The notes under the pieces were generated by a model. The model was not told the origin of the DNA and made no database searches. It worked only from the letters and a program-made list of their open reading frames with translations. A stretch of 14,253 bases of DNA, taken from the NCBI GenBank assembly GCA_044344145.1, contig JBIJDM010000049.1, positions 1 to 14,253 on the forward strand, read 5' to 3'. Positions within the stretch are counted from its first letter, which is position 1, and every line of letters begins with the position of its first letter. The DNA is from JBAXGE01 sp044344145 (lineage in GTDB: Bacteria > Planctomycetota > Phycisphaerae > WQYP01). Position numbers and translations under genes: made by a program. This document shows positions 1 to 7,680 of the stretch, piece by piece.

Positions 1-1859
1 GTGGTATAGACCATATTGGTCGCGGCCTGGGCGTTGCGGCTCTGGAAGCCCAGATCAAAGATATGGAAGCCGAGATGCATAAAGCTGCGGTCGGCGCCGA
101 AGAAGGGGGCCTCACTGGTTAACGGCAGTTCCGGGGCCAGCTTCACCGCCCCCACCAGCATCAGCGGGGCCACTTCGCCCGCGCCGCGCGCGATGGCCAG
201 AATCGTCCCGGTCAAAATCCCCGGATACGCCCGCGGCAGGACCACACGCCAGATCGTCTGCCACTTGGTCGCCCCGCAGCCATACGAACTTTCCCGCAGC
301 GACCGCGGCACCGCCGACAGCGCCTCTTCGGTACTGACAATCACCACCGGCAGCGTCAGCAGCGCCAGCGTCAGCGACGCCCAGAGCAGCGCCGTCTTGC
401 CCAGTTTGGGGTCATTGCCCAAATCCCAGTAGAAACCCCGGAAATACGGATTCGTCGCCAGCACCACCCCCAGCGCCAGCAGGGTGATAACCCACAACAC
501 CACCGTGGCGGTCTTGAGCCGGCTCTGCAATTTCGGTTTCATCACCGAGCGGGCCATCAGCACCGAGGTGAACACCGCGAGGATAAATACCACCACCGTG
601 CCCACCACCGCCAAGACCCAGGTCCCCGATGGCAGCGGCACCGGCGAACCTTTGTCAATAAACGTCCCCAGCCCATAGACAAAGAACCCCAGCCCGAACA
701 CCCCAAACACAATGCTGGGCACCCCCGCCAGATTGTTCACACTGATCCGCACCAGCGAAACCAGCCACCCCTGTTTGGCGTATTCGCGCAGATACAGCGC
801 CGCAATAACACCCATCGGCACCGTGACCAGAATCATCAGAAACGTCATCAGTACTGTGCCGATAATCGCCGGGAACACGCCGCCTTCCATATTCGCTTCG
901 CGCGGATCGGCCGAGAGATATTCCCCCCAGCGCGAAAAATAGACGCTCCACTTGCCCCACCAGCCCAGTTGATTGGCCGGGTAGACACGCACAATCTGCC
1001 AGACATACATCGGATTTTCCAGTTGGCCCCGGTCGGCGGGGATCACCTTGTTATCCGCCGTGCGGATCACCACCTGGGCCACGGCCATCTTGCGGCGCAG
1101 GTCGTCTACCTGCACTTTATAACGGTCAATTTCTGCCTGAATCGGCACGGTGCGCTGGGCGATATCCGCTTCGGCGGCGCGGAATTCCGCGCTCTTGGCC
1201 CCATAGCGGTTCTTGGCCCGCGTGCGTTCCTGTTCCAGATGCTTGAGCTGGGCACTTAGCTCGCCCAGTTCATATTTATTGATGTGGTAAATCTGGTCGA
1301 ACAGCGCCCGCATCGGGCCGTGCACTTCCTGCAACTTCGCCCACGCCGCCGGCCCACCCTCGGTCACCACGCCATCCACAATCACCTTTTCCAGCGTACC
1401 GTAGGCATTGCCCCACTCCTGGCGTTCCAGCACCAGCGCCCACGCCGGCGTGGTCCGCGCCACCACATCCCGGTCCGTCACCCAGGTGAAATCCGTTCCC
1501 GACACATCAAAATTACCCGTGCGATACAGCACCCGCTTTTGCGCCGCGGTTTCACCCGGGGGCACAAATTCGCTGGCATCCACCGGTTCGCCCAAGATCG
1601 TTTCCACGGTCGCACTGCGTTCTCGTACCCCGGTTTGGGCATTGGCTTCCCACTTCTGCACCGTCATCTGTTCCAGCGGCAGCGGCCAGAACGTGGTGGT
1701 GCCGAAATAGACAATCGTCGCCAGCAGGGCCACGATCATGCACACCGCCAGCGCCGCCCCGCCGCCCATCAGCCAGACCATGGCTTCGCCGCTGAACAGC
1801 AGACTGTGCTGCTTTTCCGCACTGACCAGTGAATTTTCGCCCTTGGTTGTTTCGCTCAT
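1..1859 (-). CDS. pstA: Phosphate ABC transporter permease PstA, extended form, 3' end cut by window edge
   Basis: Inner-membrane permease subunit of the Pst high-affinity phosphate importer, pairing with PstC. The frame is open from ATG 1859 to the left edge (619 codons, no stop reached). After a short cytoplasmic start there is one membrane segment (about 24-52), then a soluble region of about 275 residues (53-328) containing a charged, probably coiled-coil stretch (about 196-262), then the permease domain (from about 330) with several membrane segments. The ATPase-contacting loop is clear: EEALSAVPRSLRESSYGCGA at about 511-530, followed by TKWQTIWRVVLP. The classic protein is about 300 residues; long forms with an added N-terminal domain are known in other bacteria (DUF3333 type in Pseudomonas), but whether this region is homologous cannot be judged by eye. 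About 80 extra residues also lie between PSIVFG (381) and the loop. AGGA lies 5 nt before the ATG. The gene starts 36 bp after pstC, so co-transcription is likely. Probably only the last 30-60 residues are missing. Confidence 0.93.
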   Translation of the reverse strand, partial: MSETTKGENSLVSAEKQHSLLFSGEAMVWLMGGGAALAVCMIVALLATIVYFGTTTFWPLPLEQMTVQKWEANAQTGVRERSATVETILGEPVDASEFVPPGETAAQKRVLYRTGNFDVSGTDFTWVTDRDVVARTTPAWALVLERQEWGNAYGTLEKVIVDGVVTEGGPAAWAKLQEVHGPMRALFDQIYHINKYELGELSAQLKHLEQERTRAKNRYGAKSAEFRAAEADIAQRTVPIQAEIDRYKVQVDDLRRKMAVAQVVIRTADNKVIPADRGQLENPMYVWQIVRVYPANQLGWWGKWSVYFSRWGEYLSADPREANMEGGVFPAIIGTVLMTFLMILVTVPMGVIAALYLREYAKQGWLVSLVRISVNNLAGVPSIVFGVFGLGFFVYGLGTFIDKGSPVPLPSGTWVLAVVGTVVVFILAVFTSVLMARSVMKPKLQSRLKTATVVLWVITLLALGVVLATNPYFRGFYWDLGNDPKLGKTALLWASLTLALLTLPVVIVSTEEALSAVPRSLRESSYGCGATKWQTIWRVVLPRAYPGILTGTILAIARGAGEVAPLMLVGAVKLAPELPLTSEAPFFGADRSFMHLGFHIFDLGFQSRNAQAATNMVYT

Positions 1860-1895
1860 AACCATCCTGATTTCAGTCTGTCATCAATCTGCCAC

Positions 1896-4691
1896 TCACA
1901 TCGCCGCCGCCTTTTTCCGGAACCGCGCCCGCACCACTTCCGCCGCGGTATTCACCAGAAACGTCAGCACAAACAAAATCAGCGCCGACAAAAACAAGAT
2001 CCGGTAATGCGTCGAACCCAGCGGTGCCTCGGGCAGTTCCGTGGCGATATTCGCCGACAACGCCGACAGCCCGTTGAATATATTCATATCCATAATCGGC
2101 GTGCGTCCCGACACCATCAGCACCACCATCGTCTCGCCCACCGCGCGGCCAAAGCCGATCATGATGGCCGAGAAAATCCCGCTCATCGCCACCGGCAAGA
2201 CCACATACACCGCCGTCTGCCAGCGCGTCGCCCCCACGCCCACCGAGGCACTGCGCACCGAATTGGGCACCCGTGACAGGGCGTCTTCCGACACGGTGAA
2301 AATAATCGGAATAATCGCAAAGCCCATCAGGATTCCCACCATCAGACTGTTCCGCTGCATGTAGGAACCGACCATCTGCCCCAGCCCATTGCTGAAGCCC
2401 AGCCCCGGCAGGTGATCGCGCAGATCAAAACCCAGCGCCGTCAAACCGCTGCCGATTCCCCACGCCAAGCCCAGCGCCACCAACACGGTCAGCACCAGCC
2501 GCACCAATTCCAGCGACCCGACCAGCAAACGCGAACTGGTGGCGCGGTATATCTTGATACGGCCGCGGATTTTGAGATTGAAGACCAGCGTCAGCGCCAC
2601 CGCCAGCAGCGGCGTCAGCAAAATCACCCAGCCCGGCGTGCCCGAAACCTTGCTGGTCCCGCTCAGCCATCCCTTGAAATCCCCGGCAAAGAACCAGCTA
2701 TTCAGCCAGCCCGACGCCGGGAATGCCAGCGCAAACAGCCCCAGCACCGCCACGATCATGAACCCGAATTTCAGTGCCGGCCACAGTTCCGCCCACCACC
2801 GCCCGCGCGGCGTATCCGGCAGCAACCCCGTCACATTCACCAACTGTAACTGCCACAAAAAACCGATCGTCACCATGCCCGTGGGCACCAGAATAAACGC
2901 CAGCAGAATCGCCAGCGCATGGGTTTCCACCAGCGGTGCCAGCACCAGCGCCCCCATGAACCCCAGCACCACCGACGGCAGCGACGCCATCAGTTCCACC
3001 ACCGGCTTGACCACCGCCCGCACCCGCGGATGCATGAACTCGCTGCAATACAGCGCCCCCATCACCGCCAGCGGCACCCCCAGCAGCAGCGCATAAAACG
3101 TCGCCTTGAGCGTGCCAAAGATCAACGGCACCATGCCGATTTTCATTTCCAGATCATCCGTCCCGCCCGAGCTCTGATACGTGTGATCCGGCTCCGCATA
3201 GCCTTCATAATGAATCCGCGTGAACAACTGTTTCAGCGACGCATCGGGATACGGATTATGCAGCCCCAACAGCCGCAGCCCGCCCGATTCATGCAGAACC
3301 GCCACGGCATCCACTTTTGGCGCCAGCGCCAACGCCGCGATCGGCGTGGGCTCCGCCAGTTGCAACCGAGCCTGCGTGGTCCCGCTGGTCATGTGCCGCA
3401 GCCACACATGGCCCTGATTATCCGCCGATACAAACTGCCGGTCCCGGTTGGAAAATGCCAGCGCCACCACCGCCCCCGGCTGGGCATCCAACGCATGTGC
3501 CAATACCATTCGTTCCTTGTCCCGTCCCAGCCGCACACCCGCGGCGGCGACTTTGGCCGCTGCCTCCGCGCCCAGCGGCGCGCTGAGTTTGATTAAATCC
3601 ACCCCCTGCCGTTGCAGCGCTTCCTGTTCGCGCGCGGTGGCATTGGCAGCAAACCATCCCGCCACATTCCCCTTCTGATCCGCCACCACCAGCGTCACAT
3701 TGCCCAACAACATACTCACCGTGGCCACCTGCCCATCCGCCTCCGGCAGCAGATCCACCGTTTCGGCCACATAGGCCTTCGCCGGGTCATCCAGATTGAT
3801 CCGCACCAGCCAGCCATCGCGATACACCACATACCCCTGCCGTGCGGAGCCCCCCAGCAACACCCCCACCACGTCGGCATTTTCACGCTTGGGTAGCGCG
3901 GGCAATTCGTTATTCTCCACCACCGTCCGCACCTTGCCGGTCATGATGTTGGTTTTCTTGGTGATGGTCGCAAAGGTCAGCGTCTTATCCACTGCCAGCG
4001 TCAGGGTCGCTTCAAAATTGGGGGTCTTGAGATAATCCGCCGCCAGCAAGGGCTGGCCGGTGCCGATTTTCAGCGGTTCCGACAGCTCCACCTCAGTACG
4101 GATTTCCCGCACCTGCTCATCCACCACCCCCTGCAGCACACATTCCGGGCCCACCTTAACCGCCCCCACGGCGGGCCGTAGCGCCTCGGCCACCTCTTCC
4201 AACGGCCGCACGCGCGTGGCAAATTTAATCTGCCCCACCTGCACCGTGCCATCCGCATACGAAACCGCCAGCACCCCGCGATTGTTCCGCACATGCACCG
4301 GCTTCTGGGCACATATCTGCCGGATCATCACCTCTTGGCCATCCGCCAGGTTATACACCCGTAACATCCCATCCGCGTACAACACCCACCCGGTGGCCAG
4401 ATATTCATCTATCTCCAACGCCAACGGCTTGGCCGTCACCGGCTGGGTCGCCACTCCGGGCAACGTGGTCGCGCCGCCGGTGTGCAAGGCCACCTTGGAT
4501 TTCTCGCCCATTTGCGCTGGTAAAAACAGCGGCACCACGGTCCAACAGATGAACACCACCATCAACGTGAACGCCCCGGTCACCGCCAAACCCCCGACCG
4601 TGATCACCACGTTCATGGCCCGGTCCAGCCAGACCACACCCCAGCGGGTCCGTCGTCCCATGGCCGGCATTTTGTCCATCGGTTCCGACAC
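1896..4691 (-). CDS. pstC: Phosphate ABC transporter permease PstC with large propeller-like domain
   Basis: Permease partner of PstA in the phosphate importer; 931 residues against about 320 in the classic form. One membrane segment (about 27-57) is followed by some 440 residues of beta-rich sequence with loose repeats of 'YADGxxxVxNL' type (for example near 105-120, 145-155 and 425-432), suggesting a WD40/PQQ-like propeller that should sit in the periplasm. The permease domain begins near 515, with PSVVLG at about 572 and the ATPase-contact loop EDALSRVPNSVRSASVGVGA at about 802-821. About 160 extra residues with added membrane segments lie between those two motifs. I chose GTG 4691 as start: GGAGG lies 8 nt upstream, and the protein then begins MSEPMDK, similar to MSETTKG of PstA. 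An in-frame ATG at 4730 directly follows the U-tract of a terminator and has no ribosome site. ATG 4679 is an alternative. Identity as PstC is secure; the propeller fold is an inference from repeat texture. Confidence 0.92.
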   Translation of the reverse strand: MSEPMDKMPAMGRRTRWGVVWLDRAMNVVITVGGLAVTGAFTLMVVFICWTVVPLFLPAQMGEKSKVALHTGGATTLPGVATQPVTAKPLALEIDEYLATGWVLYADGMLRVYNLADGQEVMIRQICAQKPVHVRNNRGVLAVSYADGTVQVGQIKFATRVRPLEEVAEALRPAVGAVKVGPECVLQGVVDEQVREIRTEVELSEPLKIGTGQPLLAADYLKTPNFEATLTLAVDKTLTFATITKKTNIMTGKVRTVVENNELPALPKRENADVVGVLLGGSARQGYVVYRDGWLVRINLDDPAKAYVAETVDLLPEADGQVATVSMLLGNVTLVVADQKGNVAGWFAANATAREQEALQRQGVDLIKLSAPLGAEAAAKVAAAGVRLGRDKERMVLAHALDAQPGAVVALAFSNRDRQFVSADNQGHVWLRHMTSGTTQARLQLAEPTPIAALALAPKVDAVAVLHESGGLRLLGLHNPYPDASLKQLFTRIHYEGYAEPDHTYQSSGGTDDLEMKIGMVPLIFGTLKATFYALLLGVPLAVMGALYCSEFMHPRVRAVVKPVVELMASLPSVVLGFMGALVLAPLVETHALAILLAFILVPTGMVTIGFLWQLQLVNVTGLLPDTPRGRWWAELWPALKFGFMIVAVLGLFALAFPASGWLNSWFFAGDFKGWLSGTSKVSGTPGWVILLTPLLAVALTLVFNLKIRGRIKIYRATSSRLLVGSLELVRLVLTVLVALGLAWGIGSGLTALGFDLRDHLPGLGFSNGLGQMVGSYMQRNSLMVGILMGFAIIPIIFTVSEDALSRVPNSVRSASVGVGATRWQTAVYVVLPVAMSGIFSAIMIGFGRAVGETMVVLMVSGRTPIMDMNIFNGLSALSANIATELPEAPLGSTHYRILFLSALILFVLTFLVNTAAEVVRARFRKKAAAM

Positions 4692-4699
4692 GTGCCAAT

Positions 4700-4704
4700 C
4701 CTCC
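4700..4704 (-). promoter_or_regulatory. Ribosome binding site deciding the pstC start
   Basis: GGAGG on the minus strand, 8 nt before GTG 4691. No comparable site precedes ATG 4730 or ATG 4679, so it argues for the GTG start. Confidence 0.7.
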
Positions 4705-4730
4705 AAGAGCCCAACCGCCACCAGAACCAT

Positions 4731-4763
4731 AAAAAGAGCGCCGGCAGCGAACTACCGGCGCTC
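4731..4763 (-). terminator. Intrinsic terminator between pstS and pstC
   Basis: On the minus strand a perfect 9-bp GC-rich stem (GAGCGCCGG / CCGGCGCTC, 4763-4755 and 4744-4736) with a 10-nt loop is followed at once by TTTTT (4735-4731). It lies 28 bp after the pstS stop codon and before the pstC ribosome site. Partial read-through would give more pstS than pstCA transcript, as suits a soluble binding protein needed in excess. Confidence 0.88.
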
Positions 4764-4791
4764 ATTATAGCTTACCACCACGGCCCCAACC

Positions 4792-5757
4792 TTACTTGCC
4801 GCTGACCGCTTTGACATTCTTGGTTGCCACCAGCGCCGGGACGGGGTAATACCCATCCTTGACGACGGTCTGCTGGCCTTCCTGGCTCAGAATCAGCTTG
4901 ATAAATTCCTGCACAATCGGCGAAGCGCCGCTGCCGGGCTTGACGTTGACATAGACAAACAGGAACCGCTGCAGGGGATAATCGCCCGCATAGGCGTTTT
5001 CGGCCGAGGCTTCATAGACCTTGGCGCCATCTTTGGCCGCCAGCGGTACCGCCCGCACATCCGCCGTTACATAACCGATGCCCGAGTAACCCACACCATA
5101 TTTGTCGGTGGCCACGCCCTGCACCACAGCCGAACTGCCGGGCTGTTCTTTCACGGTGGGCTTGTAGTCTTTGTTCTTGAGGGCATGTTCCTTGAAGAAA
5201 CCATAGGTGCCCGACGCCGAGTTGCGGCCATACAGCGAAATCTTCTTATCGGCCCAATCCCCGGTCAGACCCAGATCACCCCAGGTCATATCTTTGCCTT
5301 CGACCGAGTAAATCATCCGCACCTGATCCAGCGACAGTTCCTTGATCGGGTTGTCCTTGTGCACAAACACCGCCAGAGCATCCAGCGCCACTTCCACTTT
5401 GGTGGGTTCGTAGCCGAACTTTTCCTTGAACTTGTCCACTTCGGTGCTCTTCATTTCGCGGCTCATCGGGCCCAACTGCGCCGTGCCCGCGATCAACGCC
5501 GGCGGCGCGGTGCTCGAACCCTTGCCTTCGATTTCAATCGCCACGCTCGGGTACTGCTTCTTGAATTCTTCCGCCCACAGCGTCATCAGGTTGTTGAGGG
5601 TATCGGAACCCACACTCTTGACCGAACCCGAAACGCCATCCGCCTTGACATAGTTGGGCAGATTCTTATCCACCTCAACCGCCACCGCCAGCATGGGCAC
5701 CGCCACCAGAGCCGTGACCGCCAACGCCTTACCGATCATCTTTACCAACTTGGACAT
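4792..5757 (-). CDS. pstS: Periplasmic phosphate-binding protein PstS
   Basis: Captures phosphate in the periplasm and delivers it to PstC/PstA. The protein is 321 residues, the usual size. The N-terminus MSKLVKMIGKALAVTALVAV is a basic then hydrophobic Sec signal peptide with likely cleavage after AVA (about residue 27); there is no lipobox cysteine, so a soluble periplasmic form is expected. Phosphate-site motifs of the family are visible: GSDTLNNLM near the mature start, GKGSSTAPPALIAGTAQLGP, and GRNSASGTYGFF in the middle. The ATG at 5757 is preferred over in-frame ATGs at 5790 and 5796: GGAGGA lies 6 nt before it, and the signal peptide then starts properly. It is the first gene of a pstS-pstC-pstA operon, followed by a terminator that should attenuate downstream transcription. 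Likely induced by phosphate starvation through the repeats upstream. Confidence 0.95.
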   Translation of the reverse strand: MSKLVKMIGKALAVTALVAVPMLAVAVEVDKNLPNYVKADGVSGSVKSVGSDTLNNLMTLWAEEFKKQYPSVAIEIEGKGSSTAPPALIAGTAQLGPMSREMKSTEVDKFKEKFGYEPTKVEVALDALAVFVHKDNPIKELSLDQVRMIYSVEGKDMTWGDLGLTGDWADKKISLYGRNSASGTYGFFKEHALKNKDYKPTVKEQPGSSAVVQGVATDKYGVGYSGIGYVTADVRAVPLAAKDGAKVYEASAENAYAGDYPLQRFLFVYVNVKPGSGASPIVQEFIKLILSQEGQQTVVKDGYYPVPALVATKNVKAVSGK

Positions 5758-5763
5758 TTTTAG

Positions 5764-5769
5764 TCCTCC
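5764..5769 (-). promoter_or_regulatory. Ribosome binding site deciding the pstS start
   Basis: GGAGGA on the minus strand, 6 nt before ATG 5757. It supports this start rather than the two ATGs further upstream, which would place extra residues before the signal peptide. Confidence 0.75.
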
Positions 5770-5797
5770 AATAAAAGCTGCCTTCCACATCAACACG

Positions 5798-5837
5798 TCT
5801 ATAGGTTAGGTTGCGATTGCTAAGGTCACGTTAAGGT
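5798..5837 (-). promoter_or_regulatory. Putative Pho-box promoter of pstS
   Basis: On the minus strand ACCTTA occurs at 5837-5832 and again at 5826-5821, an 11-bp direct-repeat period like the 7+4 spacing of PhoB sites and the 11-bp spacing of PhoP sites. The downstream copy lies exactly 17 bp before TATAGA (5803-5798), a fair -10 element, so the repeat occupies the -35 position, as expected for activator-dependent Pho promoters. A related double motif, AACCTAACCTA, lies between them (5812-5802). The position is seen directly; the regulator's identity is inferred. Confidence 0.5.
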
Positions 5838-5857
5838 TGCGCAAATTCGCCTTGAGT

Positions 5858-5867
5858 GGTTATAACC
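5858..5867. repeat. Palindrome GGTTATAACC in the pstS-GNAT intergenic region
   Basis: A perfect 10-bp palindrome, extended by matching AG/CT two positions out (5855-5856 with 5869-5870). It lies about 20 bp upstream of the Pho-like repeats relative to pstS, so it could be an operator for either divergent transcript. Confidence 0.35.
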
Positions 5868-5891
5868 GCTTGTTCCATCGTAACTTACTTA

Positions 5892-5915
5892 CCCCGCCCC
5901 GGCTATTCGCCCCCG
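5892..5915 (+). repeat. 24-bp direct repeat, copy 1
   Basis: Identical in sequence and orientation to 6575-6598; the core is ccccggctattcgccccc. The two copies flank the GNAT gene. In this copy the last bases also form a perfect inverted repeat, TTCGCCC-CC-GGGCGAA (5906-5921), which copy 2 lacks. Confidence 0.85.
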
Positions 5916-6042
5916 GGCGAAGAATCGGTCGGACGGCAGAAATACTTCGACAGGCCTGGGCCCTGACGTTAGGCTATGCATCATGGCCGACGGCGTTCGT
6001 TGGCCCGTGTCCTGTCAACTTACACCGGATTAGGCCCACGGC

Positions 6043-6456
6043 ATGAATATCCAGTATGAAACCCGTCGCACGATTACGGATGCGGAATTTGTCGATCTCC
6101 TGCAGCGCTCAACTCTGGCCGAGCGGCGCCCCGTTGACGACCCCGCGTGCATCAGGGCGATGCTGCAACATGCAAACCTGCTGTGCACCGCGTGGGACGG
6201 CACAAAACTCGTCGGAGTCGCGCGCGCTGTGACGGACTTCCAATATTGCTGCTACCTTTCCGACTTGGCCGTTGATGAGCACTACCAAAAGCTGGGCATT
6301 GGCCGGGAACTCATCCGCCGCACGCAAGCACAACTTGGTCCAAAAGCCAAGTTGATCCTACTCGCAGCACCCCAAGCCGTGGAATATTACCCGAAGCTCG
6401 GTTTTAGCCAGCATCCGTCCGCGTGGATCATCCCCGCCACGCAGCCCTTGCAATGA
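6043..6456 (+). CDS. GNAT-family N-acetyltransferase
   Basis: Small cytoplasmic acetyl-CoA-dependent acetyltransferase, 137 residues; substrate unknown. The GNAT core is visible: strand 4 YLSDLAVDEHYQ (about 76-87), then the pyrophosphate-binding QKLGIGRELI (Q/R-x-x-G-x-G type, about 87-96) leading into helix 3, then LILLAAP and the late motif AVEYYPKLGF (about 111-120), where the tyrosine is the common general acid. The start has only a weak ribosome site (TAGG about 9 nt upstream), and no other start in the frame gives a full domain. It stands alone between the divergent pstS promoter region and accA, flanked by two 24-bp direct repeats, so it could be a later insertion. Family assignment is firm; the function cannot be refined from sequence alone. 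Confidence 0.9.
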   Translation: MNIQYETRRTITDAEFVDLLQRSTLAERRPVDDPACIRAMLQHANLLCTAWDGTKLVGVARAVTDFQYCCYLSDLAVDEHYQKLGIGRELIRRTQAQLGPKAKLILLAAPQAVEYYPKLGFSQHPSAWIIPATQPLQ

Positions 6457-6574
6457 AAATACCCAACCCCGTCCCCATCGTTCTTACCTCCAATTCGTGC
6501 CGTAGGATATGAACCTTGCGGCGCGATTAGGAACCTGATTCACCTCTGCGACAATCTGGCCGACCACCCTCGTT

Positions 6575-6598
6575 CCCCGCCCCGGCTATTCGCCCCCG
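6575..6598 (+). repeat. 24-bp direct repeat, copy 2
   Basis: Perfect match to 5892-5915 in the same orientation, 683 bp apart start to start. It lies 76 bp before the accA start and just upstream of a possible -10 element. A shorter related string, gggctattgcc, follows at about 6623-6633. Confidence 0.85.
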
Positions 6599-6612
6599 TG
6601 CCCGCTTTCGGT

Positions 6613-6618
6613 TATACT
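6613..6618 (+). promoter_or_regulatory. Possible -10 element for accA-lpxA
   Basis: TATACT lies 55 bp before the accA ATG, a 5 of 6 match to the sigma-70 -10 consensus. No good -35 is visible at 16-18 bp; the position falls inside repeat copy 2 (TTCGCC is a weak 3 of 6 match). Confidence 0.3.
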
Positions 6619-6662
6619 TTTCGGGCTATTGCCGTCCCTGATGGGGCGCGCGAAATATGTCT

Positions 6663-6666
6663 GGAG
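6663..6666 (+). promoter_or_regulatory. Ribosome binding site deciding the accA start
   Basis: GGAG, 7 nt before ATG 6674. It favours that start over an upstream in-frame TTG at 6629. Confidence 0.65.
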
Positions 6667-6673
6667 CATTGTT

Positions 6674-7651
6674 ATGGCGGAAGCCCCTAAATCCAGCAGC
6701 CCGGCCATGGTGTTGGAGTTTGAAAAACCCATTGTCGCCATCGAAAAGCAGATCCGCGAACTGGTCACCCAGCAGGAATCCCGCGGCGTGGATCTGGCCA
6801 CGGAAATCAGCCAGATGCGGCATCAATTATCCGCTTTGCTGAAGAAAACCTACCAGAATCTCAGCGCCTGGGAAACCGTCCAAGTCGCCCGGCATCCCCA
6901 ACGCCCCCAGACCCGCGATTACATTGATTTGATCGTCAAAAATTTCGACGAACTCCACGGTGACCGCAAATTTGGCGATGATAAAACCATCGTCACCGGC
7001 TTTGGCCGCATCGGCACCCACAAAGTCATGGTCGTCGGCCAGCACAAAGGCCGCGACACGAAAGAAAAGATTGCCTGCAACTTTGGCTGCGCCCACCCCG
7101 AAGGTTATCGTAAAGCCTTGGCCAAAATGGAGTTGGCGGAAAAGTTCGGCCTCCCCATCGTCACCTTTATTGATACCCCCGGCGCGTTCCCCGGCATCGG
7201 CTCGGAAGAACGTGGCGTGGCCGAAGCCATCGCCGTCAACCTCCGCGAAATGTCCCGCCTCAAAGTCCCGATTATCTGTCTGGTCCTCGGCGAGGGCGGC
7301 AGCGGCGGGGCCTTGGGCATCGGCGTGGGCGACCGCCTGGCTATGATGCAATATGCCTGGTACAGCGTGATCTCGCCCGAAGGCTGCAGCGGCATCCTGT
7401 GGAAAAACTCCACCAATGCCCCCGACGCCGCCGAGGCGCTGAAGCTGACCAGCAGTTATCTGAAAGAAATGGGCATCATTGACGAGATTATCGAAGAACC
7501 CCTCGGCGGGGCGCACCGCAATCCCCGGGCCGCCGCCGACAGCATCGAACGTTATCTGGACCGCACCCTGCGCGAGCTCAAGCGCCTGCCGGTGGCCGAT
7601 CTGGTGAACCAGCGTTATGACCGCATCCGGCGCATCGGCGCCGAGGCGTAA
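6674..7651 (+). CDS. accA: Acetyl-CoA carboxylase carboxyltransferase subunit alpha
   Basis: With AccD forms the carboxyltransferase that moves carboxyl from biotin-AccB to acetyl-CoA, giving malonyl-CoA for fatty acid synthesis in the cytoplasm. The protein is 325 residues (E. coli 319) and complete. An N-terminal helical region (about 9-60: LEFEKPIVAIEKQIREL onward) precedes the crotonase-like fold with DYIDLIVKNFDELHGDR (about 84-100), the strongly conserved PIVTFIDTPGAFPGIGSEERG (about 160-180), the oxyanion-hole glycines GEGGSGGALGIGVGDRLAM, and SVISPEGCSGILWK. An in-frame TTG at 6629 would add 15 residues, but the GGAG placement favours ATG 6674. lpxA follows after 29 bp in the same direction. 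accD, accB and accC are not in this window, so ACC genes are scattered. Confidence 0.96.
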   Translation: MAEAPKSSSPAMVLEFEKPIVAIEKQIRELVTQQESRGVDLATEISQMRHQLSALLKKTYQNLSAWETVQVARHPQRPQTRDYIDLIVKNFDELHGDRKFGDDKTIVTGFGRIGTHKVMVVGQHKGRDTKEKIACNFGCAHPEGYRKALAKMELAEKFGLPIVTFIDTPGAFPGIGSEERGVAEAIAVNLREMSRLKVPIICLVLGEGGSGGALGIGVGDRLAMMQYAWYSVISPEGCSGILWKNSTNAPDAAEALKLTSSYLKEMGIIDEIIEEPLGGAHRNPRAAADSIERYLDRTLRELKRLPVADLVNQRYDRIRRIGAEA

Positions 7652-7680
7652 TTATTACTTCGTAAACAGCGAAACCGATC

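Noticed and set aside
2412..2849. Long open frames on the plus strand opposite pstC and pstA (also at 1284-1832 and 2919-3596)
   Set aside because: They are His/Arg/Pro/Gln-rich translations of the antisense strand of GC-rich genes, with no domains and no ribosome sites.
5968..6469. GTTAGGC (5968-5974) before the GNAT gene and ACCCAAC near 6463 after it, resembling integron attC core sites
   Set aside because: No paired R'' site lies upstream of GTTAGGC and no GTTRRRY follows within 150 bp after the gene; the folded attC shape is missing. Single 7-mers of this kind occur by chance.
6827..7516. Minus-strand open frames opposite accA and lpxA (also 7615-8415)
   Set aside because: They are Gly/Ala/Asp/Phe-rich antisense translations; accA and lpxA are unambiguous on the plus strand.
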